Origin: CAYGHG01 sp964349515
Lineage (GTDB): Bacteria > Oederibacteriota > PGYV01 > CAYGHG01
DNA length: 8,444 bases
Reading direction: 5' to 3'
Assembly (NCBI GenBank): GCA_964349515.1
Contig: CAYGHG010000107.1
Span: forward strand, 1-8,444
Positions within the stretch are counted from its first letter, which is position 1, and each line of letters begins with the position of its first letter. A model generated the notes under the pieces. The model was not told the DNA's origin. It saw only the letters and a list, made by a program, of their open reading frames with translations, and searched no databases. Shown piece after piece: positions 1 through 6,292 of this stretch. The position numbers and the translations under genes were made by a program.

Positions 1-284
1 TCGAAAACCTCCCCCGGCGATATGTTTTCCATGCAAATAGTTTTCTCAAGCGGGCATTCCATCCTGTCGCACGGCGAACACTCAACGCCGGCAAAAACTG
101 CCCTGTGACGCAAATTGCCCTCAGGCCCCCACGAAACCGGGTTTGTCGGCCCGAATACTGTTACGGTCGGAGTGCCTACAGCAACGGCGATATGTTTGGG
201 CGCGCCGTCGTTTGTGACCAGTATGTCCATCCGCCTGATTATTGCGGCGAGCTGTTTCAAAGAGGTCCCGGGAAGTATGACGGC
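1..284 (-). pseudogene. Out-of-frame C-terminal part of the GT9 glycosyltransferase, cut by the window edge
   Basis: Reading the minus strand from 284 to 1 in the frame shifted by one base from the upstream ORF gives 94 uninterrupted codons with no stop. They encode the expected second half of the nucleotide-sugar-binding domain of family 9 glycosyltransferases. It begins AVILPGTSLKQLAAIIRR, then has the donor-site loop VTNDGAPKHIAVAVGTP with its conserved His, then VFGPTNPVSWGPEG, and a cysteine-rich end (C-SPC-DRMEC-PLEKTIC) followed by ISPGEVF. The last motif is typical of the final 20-30 residues of heptosyltransferase-like proteins, so only a few residues should lie outside the window. 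The piece has no start of its own and continues the 257-1078 ORF after a frameshift. Whether the break is biological or a sequencing/assembly error cannot be told from one sequence. Confidence 0.85.
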
Positions 285-1078
285 TTTTCCCGCCCCGCTT
301 TCATAAGGCTCAGCACCTCGTCGGCAAGAGCGCGCTCACCCGGCCCCCATATAATCAGAAGCCTTGCGTCCGACATTTTTTCTGCAAAAAGATCCGCAAG
401 CGCGGCAAACCCGGCAGCCGGCCATCTCTTCGCGGACCAGGAGCCCAGCCCGTTTAAACCTATGACCCGTCCGTTTATTCCTTCGTTTTTAAAGAACTCT
501 TCCGCGAACTTTTCATCTTTTTCTGACGTAAAAAAGTCGGTCTGTTCGCCGTCGTCAGGTATTCCCGCGGCCTTTAAAAGATCCATGTGAAACCAAACAT
601 TGTACTTCGCCTTATGAACGCGCTTTACGGCTGTATTGTAACAGTACTTCCTTACCCTGAAATCAAAACCCAGCCTGTATCTTGCGCCTGAAAAAAGGGT
701 TATACCCGCGGTTCTTGTATTTCCCCACAGGTCAAAGACAAGGTCATATCTCTTTTTCCATATCTTTACATAAAAAGAAACCGCTTTAATCATTCTTACA
801 AATGGGTTTTCCTTTTTCAACTCATTTTTTCTCAGCAGTTTAACCGCAGGCTGTTCCCTTTTCGGGTTTCTGTGGCGCTCCAGTATTATCACTTCATTTA
901 TGTAAGGATTGCCTTCAAGAACCGGCGCTGTAAAGGGTTCTGCCATAAAATCAATCACCGCATTAGGCAGGGCCTTTCTGAGCGCCCTTATAAACGGCGT
1001 TGTGAGAATTACGTCCCCTATCGCACGCGGCCTGATTACAAGAACCCTGCGTACTTTTTTTAAATCAATTTTCTTCAT
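257..1078 (-). CDS. Glycosyltransferase family 9 (lipopolysaccharide heptosyltransferase-like), frameshifted
   Basis: As read, this is a 273-residue ORF ending at a TGA at 257-259. GT9 enzymes move heptose, or a related sugar, from an ADP-sugar to the lipopolysaccharide core on the cytoplasmic face of the inner membrane. The N-terminal signature is clear: VLVIRPRAIGDVILTTPFIRALRKALPNA at residues 12-40 (acceptor-domain Rossmann fold with the conserved R-IGD). It is followed by YDLVFDLWGNTRT and IGLNGLGSWSAKRWPAAGFAALA. Homology stops near residue 264 (GREK) and the next nine residues are frameshift product. The missing half lies in the neighbouring frame at 1-284, which would bring the protein to about 359 residues, normal for the family. 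The ATG at 1078 overlaps the end of the upstream ligase gene by 14 bases, suggesting translational coupling. Sugar specificity cannot be assigned; it could also be a different GT9 acting on another surface glycan. Confidence 0.88.
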   Translation of the reverse strand: MKKIDLKKVRRVLVIRPRAIGDVILTTPFIRALRKALPNAVIDFMAEPFTAPVLEGNPYINEVIILERHRNPKREQPAVKLLRKNELKKENPFVRMIKAVSFYVKIWKKRYDLVFDLWGNTRTAGITLFSGARYRLGFDFRVRKYCYNTAVKRVHKAKYNVWFHMDLLKAAGIPDDGEQTDFFTSEKDEKFAEEFFKNEGINGRVIGLNGLGSWSAKRWPAAGFAALADLFAEKMSDARLLIIWGPGERALADEVLSLMKAGREKPSYFPGPL

Positions 1079-2264
1079 CTAACCCCGCCGCCGCAAATCC
1101 GGCTCCTGTGAGCATCCACAGCATCAGCGCCACCTGCGAAGAAAAAAGATTGTATTCAAAAAAACCGTTTACGAAAAACGCAGCAACCACGGCTATAAAG
1201 GCGTAAATCAGGGGCTTTGTTTCTTTTGAGGCCTTCTTTAGGGCCTTTACAAAACCTGCAAATATCGAAACAAAAAGAAACAGCAAAAATACCAGGCCCG
1301 GAATCCCGCTAATTACCGCGGCCTGTATGAAATTATTGTGGACGTGGCCCGCGTTCATTTCAACCGCCTCAGGATACCTGTAATCCGGATAAACTTTTTC
1401 CAGCGCGCCGGTCCCTATTCCTGTCAGAGGGTTGTCCTTTACTATGTCTATGCCTGCCTTCCACATATAGAGCCTCTCTCCCGCCGAGGAGCCCTGTTTG
1501 GGGTTAAATGAGTCTGCAGCTCTTTGTCCAAACTGCGTGTCTTTAAGCCCAAAGAAAAGGATGATGCCGGCCACAAGCAGCGCGATAAGCAGCCTCCTGT
1601 CGGCAAAAACCGCAAGAATCAAAAGGCCGGCGGCAGCGCCCAGCCAGGAGCCCCTCGTAAAAGTAAAGAGCAGCCCCAAAGCAGACACAAGCGAAGCGGC
1701 GCCGAAAAGCAGGGCCGCCCTGTTTTCTTTTTTCAGCAGATAATAAACCGCAATACCCGCAAGCAGGACAACGCCCATCATAAGCATTCCGCCTGCGTGC
1801 ATATGGTTGCCGGAAAAAGAAGATGCCCTGAAACCCGCCTCCCCTTTGACAAACCTGAACGCTATCGTTGTAATCGAAGCATAGAGCCCCACAAAAGCCG
1901 AGCCCGCGGCATAAAACCCAAGAACGGGAAGCAGCCTGCCCTTTTGAGCGAGAATAAATGCCGTGGAAAACATCGCGAGTAAAAGATAAATCTTGCGAGC
2001 GTCTTTCAGGCTGCGCGCCGGGTCAACCCCCATGGCAGCTGCTATTATGTGCCATGCGCAGAAAACAGCCACTGCAGCGGCGGCCGGAAGCGCAAAAAAA
2101 CGTGCTATCCCCCCTTTTTCACGCGCCGCGCAGTAAAGCGCGGCGGCAAGGGACAAAAGAAAAAAAATCTCAGCCAGTGTTATTGAGACCGGTGAAAAAA
2201 AGGCAAACAGACATGCCGAGTAGAAAGCAAGTGTTGAAGCGTTTAATCTTTTAATATTAATCAT
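1065..2264 (-). CDS. O-antigen ligase/polymerase family membrane protein (Wzy_C domain)
   Basis: This 399-residue protein is strongly hydrophobic, with roughly ten to twelve predicted membrane helices spread from residue 10 to 390. The family includes WaaL, which joins O-antigen to lipid A-core on the periplasmic side of the inner membrane, and Wzy-type polymerases. Family marks are visible: FTFTRGSWLG (Arg204 after a helix), a long periplasmic loop (about 240-313) containing GERLYMWKAGIDIVKDNPLTGIG, YPDYRYP, and the AGHVHNNFIQ segment (His307, His309), then the ISGIPGL helix start. The Arg and His positions match residues conserved in WaaL-type ligases. Length (about 400) is normal. The ATG at 2264 has GGGAG five bases upstream (2270-2274). 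It sits 27 bases after the LacI-type gene and overlaps the GT9 gene, which fits a glycan-assembly role. Ligase versus polymerase versus protein O-glycosylation ligase cannot be decided from sequence alone. Confidence 0.88.
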   Translation of the reverse strand: MINIKRLNASTLAFYSACLFAFFSPVSITLAEIFFLLSLAAALYCAAREKGGIARFFALPAAAAVAVFCAWHIIAAAMGVDPARSLKDARKIYLLLAMFSTAFILAQKGRLLPVLGFYAAGSAFVGLYASITTIAFRFVKGEAGFRASSFSGNHMHAGGMLMMGVVLLAGIAVYYLLKKENRAALLFGAASLVSALGLLFTFTRGSWLGAAAGLLILAVFADRRLLIALLVAGIILFFGLKDTQFGQRAADSFNPKQGSSAGERLYMWKAGIDIVKDNPLTGIGTGALEKVYPDYRYPEAVEMNAGHVHNNFIQAAVISGIPGLVFLLFLFVSIFAGFVKALKKASKETKPLIYAFIAVVAAFFVNGFFEYNLFSSQVALMLWMLTGAGFAAAGLDEEN

Positions 2265-2291
2265 AAATACTCCCGGGGTAGTTTAAGCTGC

Positions 2292-3305
2292 TTATGTCCT
2301 TGGTTTCAGGGATTCGCGCACAATGAGATTGACGGGAAATACTATCTTTTCCGCCCTGTTTTGTTTGGTATTTACATATTCTAACAGCATATCCGCGGCC
2401 TTTAAACCCATCGCTTCCTTGTTTATGTCAACGGTTGAAATAGCCGGGATAAAATGCTGGGAGAGCTCAATATTGTCAAACCCTACGACGCTGATGTCAT
2501 TTGGAACCGAAAGCCCGGCTTCCCTGAGCATATTTATAGCGAGTATAGCCGTCACATCGTTGCAGGCAAATACAGCGTCAGGCTTCTGCCCGTCAAGAAT
2601 CTTTTTCATCCAGTCAAAGCTTCTGTCTTCCGATTCGTTATAAACCGCAAGCGAAGGGTCAAAATCCATGCCTGCTTCAGCCAGTGCCTTTGCATAACCT
2701 TCGCCGCGCAGCTTAAAACTGCGCCTGCGCGAGGGCCCTGAAATGTAGGCTATCCTTTTATGGCCTGTCTCTATCAGCTTTGAAACTGCCTGCACGGCGC
2801 CGCTGACATCATCCGTGGTAATAGAGGTAATACCGCTGTTCCTGTAATAGTTGTCCACCATAACCACCGGCACGCCCTTTGAGGCTACGATTTCTACAAA
2901 CTCGTCCGGCATATACCCCAAAAGTATCACGCCGTCCGCGCTCTTTTCCTTTATCATTTTTGGCATTTCCATTTTTTCAACCTGCTCGCCTGTCAGGACA
3001 TTTGTCACAAGATTGAGGTTGTTGCTGATTAAGCGCTCTTCTATACCTTCTATTATCCTTGAATAAAAAGGGTTTGTAATCATAGGGGAGCCGTAATAGC
3101 GCACCGTTATTACACCTATGTTTTCCGTTTTGCGCATTGCAAGCGCGCGTGCGAAATGGGAGGGCTCGTAATTCATCTCTTTTGCAATTTCCCTGATTTT
3201 TTCCTTTGTGGCGTCTCCCACGTCGCGCCTGTCGTTTAAAGCCTTTGAAGCCGTGGAAATAGAGACGCCGGCTTTTTTTGCAACATCATAAATTGTTATC
3301 TTCAA
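2292..3305 (-). CDS. LacI/GalR-family transcriptional regulator
   Basis: This full-length family member (337 residues) starts with a helix-turn-helix right at the N-terminus, IYDVAKKAGVSISTASKALN (residues 5-24). A hinge helix follows, NYEPSHFARALAMRKT (45-60), where Leu55 is at the position that intercalates into the central CG step of the operator in this family. A periplasmic-binding-protein-like effector domain occupies the rest, with NPFYSRIIEGIE, ADGVILLG, GHKRIAYISG, PDAVFACND, VGFDNIELS and a final LIVRESL. The effector is unknown, presumably a sugar or sugar derivative. The start is TTG at 3303-3305: the HTH begins immediately there, no ATG or GTG precedes it in frame before the upstream stop, and AAAGGCGG (3311-3318) is suitably spaced. 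It lies mid-operon, 15 bases after the TPR gene. A matching operator core lies in the operon promoter at 8382-8389, so autoregulation is likely. No sugar-uptake or catabolic gene is adjacent. Confidence 0.96.
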   Translation of the reverse strand: MKITIYDVAKKAGVSISTASKALNDRRDVGDATKEKIREIAKEMNYEPSHFARALAMRKTENIGVITVRYYGSPMITNPFYSRIIEGIEERLISNNLNLVTNVLTGEQVEKMEMPKMIKEKSADGVILLGYMPDEFVEIVASKGVPVVMVDNYYRNSGITSITTDDVSGAVQAVSKLIETGHKRIAYISGPSRRRSFKLRGEGYAKALAEAGMDFDPSLAVYNESEDRSFDWMKKILDGQKPDAVFACNDVTAILAINMLREAGLSVPNDISVVGFDNIELSQHFIPAISTVDINKEAMGLKAADMLLEYVNTKQNRAEKIVFPVNLIVRESLKPRT

Positions 3306-3310
3306 TTTTA

Positions 3311-3318
3311 CCGCCTTT
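3311..3318 (-). promoter_or_regulatory. Shine-Dalgarno fixing the TTG start of the LacI-family gene
   Basis: AAAGGCGG precedes the TTG at 3303-3305 by five bases. No in-frame ATG or GTG lies between this site and the stop of the TPR gene (3321-3323). The TTG therefore is the only start that keeps the complete N-terminal helix-turn-helix. Confidence 0.75.
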
Positions 3319-3320
3319 GC

Positions 3321-5186
3321 TTATTTTCCGAGGGACTTGATGGCGGCCAGTTTGGCGCGCGCCCTTTTGATATTATTATTCGCCTCGGCGTGTGCAGGGT
3401 CCAGTTTTAATACCCGCTCCCATATCTCTATGGACTTGTCTATTTCGCCGTTCACATATTTGTCAACACCCTCGTAGTATAGGGTTTTTACCTCTTTTTC
3501 GTTTATGGCCGCTTTGGAGCGGCTGCCTGTCAGCTGCTCAAGATTTCTATTTGCCTCTTCATTGCCCGGGTCAAGCGCTATCACCCGCCTGAAATAGAGC
3601 ACAGCCTTATCGTTATCCGTGCCTCTGTTCTGTTTGCCGAGCTGCATAAACCTTTCCTTGTCTTCCTCAATCTTGGAATTAACCCTGGTTATGCCGTTTA
3701 ATGCCTTTGAATTTTTTTCGTCAATTTTCAAAGCCGCGGCATACTTTGCCAGCGCGTTTTTATAATCCTTTTCCGCAAAAAGTTTGTCTCCGGAGGCAAT
3801 TACGGCGTTGACCCTTGTCCTTTGCTTTGTTTTTAACGCGGCTGCCTTTTCTCTCACCGCCTCTTTTTTCGTTCCTTTGGCCACAGAAATTATTTCATTA
3901 TATGTCTCAATAGCTCCGTCAAAATTTCCCTCCGCCGCAAGCGCGGAAGCCAGCTTTTCTTTAGCGGAAATCAGGGCATTTAAGTTGTCTTCTATCTTTC
4001 TCAAACCCTCCCGCGCCTCGCCGTTGCCGGGGTCGGCCTGTGCCGCAAAATTCCAGTTGTTATAAGCCTCGGAGTAATTTTTTGCTTCAAAAGCTTTTTT
4101 TGCGGCAGTCAGTCTTTCAGGGACAGCCTTTCTTATGGCTTCATTCGTCTTTTCCAGGTAGCGCCTTGCCTCGGAACTGTCAGGGTTGGCTTTTATTGCC
4201 AGCTCAAACTCATTTTTCGCCTCAAGCAGTTTGTCATCCGCAAAAAAGGTCGTGCCCTGGCTTAAGCGGTAGTTAAAAGCATTTGTCTTTATCTGTGCGA
4301 GCAGCGAAAAAGTGGCCGCGTCGGAAGGGTTCAGTTTCTTCGCTGTCTCAAGCTCGGTTATCGCCTCCTCATACATATTCCTGTAGGAGTAAGCCATGCC
4401 CAGGTTGTAATAAGCGTCGGCGAATCTCGGGTTTATGGAAATAGCTTTTTTATACGCGCTTATCATCTTGTCATACTCTTTCTGTTTGTAATAATTAAGC
4501 CCGAGCAGGTAATGTGCGTTGAAATTGTCAGGCGATGCTTTTATCACCTCTGTCAGATTTGATACCGCTTTGGCCGTATCGTTTCTCTTATGGTAAATAA
4601 TCCCCAGTATTTCCCTCGCCTCTACGTGTTTCGGCTTATCCTTTACGGCGCTCTCAAGGCTCTTTATGGCGTCGCCAAACAGATTCTTGCGGTAGTATAT
4701 CTGGCCTATCCTGAAATTGGCGTCAGCCCTGTTTTCGGTATTATTTTTGATGGCTTCGAGAAAAAACTCAAGCGCGTCGTCTTCCCTTCCTTTTCTCAGG
4801 CTCGCAAGCCCCGCAAAGTAGTGGTTGTCGCCGTCAGCCGGGTTAAGCTCTATCACCCTCTTAAAATATCTGATTGCCTCATCGTCATTGTTCTTGAAAT
4901 TAAAAAATATTATCCCGAGAATCTGCGCCGCGCTGGCGTCAACTTTTGCGTGCGACTCCCTGTCATCCCTGTTCATATCAAGCGTCTGCCTGAGCGTATC
5001 TATCGCCCTGTCATAGTTCCCGTCATTATAGTAGGCGAAACCCAGATTAAACCTTTTGATTACGCTGTTGCGGTCAAGTTCCACCGCCCTTTCAAAATCA
5101 GAGGTGTTTGACCCGTATGCCCCCGCCGCAAGGGTAATAAGCAAAACTATGGCCGGCCAAAAAGCCGCTTGTCTTATTCTTTTCAT
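3321..5186 (-). CDS. Exported tetratricopeptide-repeat protein (about 13 TPRs)
   Basis: This 621-residue protein has an N-terminal signal peptide (KRIR charge cluster, hydrophobic residues 8-22, likely cut near AGAYG/SN at 25-26), so it should act in the periplasm or at the inner face of the outer membrane. Nearly all the rest is TPR helix pairs: recognisable units lie near 43-75, 84-118, 119-150, 153-186, 187-220, 221-254, 255-288, 308-340, 360-391, 410-435, 461-493, 511-545 and 565-600. The clearest have the full pattern, for example NFNAHYLLGLNYYKQKEYDK and ADAYYNLGMAYSYRNMYEEA. The C-terminal third is more charged and more coiled-coil-like. No catalytic domain is seen, so it is probably an assembly scaffold. 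The ATG has an ideal AGGAGG seven bases away, and this Shine-Dalgarno overlaps the stop codon of the upstream lipoprotein gene, so the two are probably made together. The exact partner is unknown. Confidence 0.93.
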   Translation of the reverse strand: MKRIRQAAFWPAIVLLITLAAGAYGSNTSDFERAVELDRNSVIKRFNLGFAYYNDGNYDRAIDTLRQTLDMNRDDRESHAKVDASAAQILGIIFFNFKNNDDEAIRYFKRVIELNPADGDNHYFAGLASLRKGREDDALEFFLEAIKNNTENRADANFRIGQIYYRKNLFGDAIKSLESAVKDKPKHVEAREILGIIYHKRNDTAKAVSNLTEVIKASPDNFNAHYLLGLNYYKQKEYDKMISAYKKAISINPRFADAYYNLGMAYSYRNMYEEAITELETAKKLNPSDAATFSLLAQIKTNAFNYRLSQGTTFFADDKLLEAKNEFELAIKANPDSSEARRYLEKTNEAIRKAVPERLTAAKKAFEAKNYSEAYNNWNFAAQADPGNGEAREGLRKIEDNLNALISAKEKLASALAAEGNFDGAIETYNEIISVAKGTKKEAVREKAAALKTKQRTRVNAVIASGDKLFAEKDYKNALAKYAAALKIDEKNSKALNGITRVNSKIEEDKERFMQLGKQNRGTDNDKAVLYFRRVIALDPGNEEANRNLEQLTGSRSKAAINEKEVKTLYYEGVDKYVNGEIDKSIEIWERVLKLDPAHAEANNNIKRARAKLAAIKSLGK

Positions 5187-5193
5187 TTTTCAT

Positions 5194-5199
5194 CCTCCT
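5194..5199 (-). promoter_or_regulatory. Shine-Dalgarno of the TPR gene overlapping the lipoprotein stop codon
   Basis: AGGAGG lies seven bases before the ATG at 5184-5186. The preceding lipoprotein gene ends in TAG at 5198-5200, so the terminating ribosome sits on the ribosome binding site of the next gene. This layout favours coupled translation and a fixed ratio of the two products. Confidence 0.85.
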
Positions 5200-6292
5200 A
5201 TTTGGTTATTATAAACTCGCGCCTTGCAAGCCTGTATATCCTGTAACCGCCTTCACCGCTGCCGGAGAGTATCATGCTGCCGTCCCCGGACCAGGCCATT
5301 AAAGACGCGTTCTTTTCTGTCACCTTATCTGTCAGAAGCCCCACAGAATAACTCTTTGCCGACACCAGCCACAGCCGGTCGCGGTAATAAAACGCCACTT
5401 TTGAGCCGTCCGGCGAAAAAGCCGTGAGCCTCTGTATTCCCGAAGCTGAAAAAAGCACCTTTGCTTTTTGCGCGGCAATGTCATATAACACCACAGAACG
5501 CTCCCTCTTTTCGGGATTCAGCACGGTGTATGAAATAAGCCTGCCGTCCCACGACCACTGCGGCGAAACCGCATTCAACGTTCCTTTCAGACGCCTCTCT
5601 TTATTAGACGCGTTATCCTTTAGAAAAAGGTAATATTTTTTATTGTATTTTTTGCGCAGAACTGTTTTTTTGTTGTCATGGGACTTTGCCGAGTCTGAAC
5701 GGGCGTTTATGACCGGGAAAAATTCTCTGTCAAAATCAGCCGCTTCCCTGACGGTTGACGCTTCTATATCTTTTACTTCCAGCGAAAGCACCTCGGCAAA
5801 TTTGCCCGCCATTTTGGGCTTGTCCTCAAGCATTGTCATGGTACGTTCTATTGACTTTATTTTTTCCGGGTCCCCGAAAAGTTTTGAGTATTCAGCCTTG
5901 AGTTTTGCGGCTTTGGCGCTGTTTTTTGTCACGGAAACGCTGATGGTCAGAAGCATCTCATAAGCTTTTTTTACCCCTTTGTGCCCCTTGTGCTTCACGA
6001 TAAACATATCAAATATTTTTTCAGCCTCGTCGTAACGCTCCGCCTTGTACAGCAGGCTTCCCAGCCTGAATACGGCGTCAGCCCTGTATTCCTTTTTAAA
6101 AGCAGGATAGTTCTCGACTATTTTGTAATAGAGTTCTATGGCGGCGGCATCCTCGCCTTTCACCATGGCTTCCGTCGCAAGGTTAAATATGCGCTCAGGG
6201 TTCTCAGCCCCGGAAGGCGCGCCTCTTCCGCCGCAGGACATGGCCACAACCGCCAGGCAGGCGGCTGCAGCGTACAATATTATTTTTTTCAT
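5198..6292 (-). CDS. Probable lipoprotein with TPR-like N-terminus and PD40/TolB-like beta-propeller C-terminus
   Basis: The 364 residues begin with a short basic-hydrophobic leader ending at Cys20 (AVVAMSC followed by Gly-Gly). This looks like a signal-peptidase II site, although Ala instead of Leu at -3 makes it weaker than the consensus. Residues 31-115 form tandem helical hairpins of the TPR/BamD-YbgF kind (ERIFNLATEAMVKGEDAAAI, then ADAVFRLGSLLYKAERYDEA). After a linker of about 120 residues, 240-360 contain PD40/WD40-like propeller strands: SPQWSWDGRLISYT, TAFSPDGSKVAFYYRDRLWLV and MAWSGDGSMILSGSGEGG. Only about three blades are obvious, so the propeller is partial, or is completed by degenerate strands. 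The start codon directly abuts the stop of the OmpA-fusion gene (TAA then ATG, no gap); GGGAG lies 11 bases upstream. Same-operon context suggests an outer-membrane assembly partner of the barrel. TPR plus propeller resembles part of PorE of the type IX secretion system, without its OmpA domain. Confidence 0.85.
   Translation of the reverse strand: MKKIILYAAAACLAVVAMSCGGRGAPSGAENPERIFNLATEAMVKGEDAAAIELYYKIVENYPAFKKEYRADAVFRLGSLLYKAERYDEAEKIFDMFIVKHKGHKGVKKAYEMLLTISVSVTKNSAKAAKLKAEYSKLFGDPEKIKSIERTMTMLEDKPKMAGKFAEVLSLEVKDIEASTVREAADFDREFFPVINARSDSAKSHDNKKTVLRKKYNKKYYLFLKDNASNKERRLKGTLNAVSPQWSWDGRLISYTVLNPEKRERSVVLYDIAAQKAKVLFSASGIQRLTAFSPDGSKVAFYYRDRLWLVSAKSYSVGLLTDKVTEKNASLMAWSGDGSMILSGSGEGGYRIYRLARREFIITK

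Noticed and set aside
285..299. Programmed -1 ribosomal frameshift in the GT9 gene
   Set aside because: The local sequence is not a canonical slippery heptamer, there is no obvious downstream pseudoknot, and GT9 enzymes are not known to use frameshifting. An indel or sequence error is simpler.
105..590. Plus-strand ORF of 161 codons over the GT9 region
   Set aside because: It lies opposite a region with clear GT9 motifs on the minus strand, has an odd composition and shows no recognisable family. It is a shadow ORF.
2284..2294. Short palindrome TAAGC-T-GCTTA between the LacI-type gene and the ligase gene
   Set aside because: Arms are five bases with a one-base centre, it overlaps the LacI stop codon, there is no central CG and no U-run. 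Not convincing as an operator or a terminator.
4590..5111. Plus-strand ORF of 173 codons opposite the TPR gene
   Set aside because: The minus strand carries regular TPR repeats with signal peptide and ribosome binding site; the opposite-strand product is unrecognisable.
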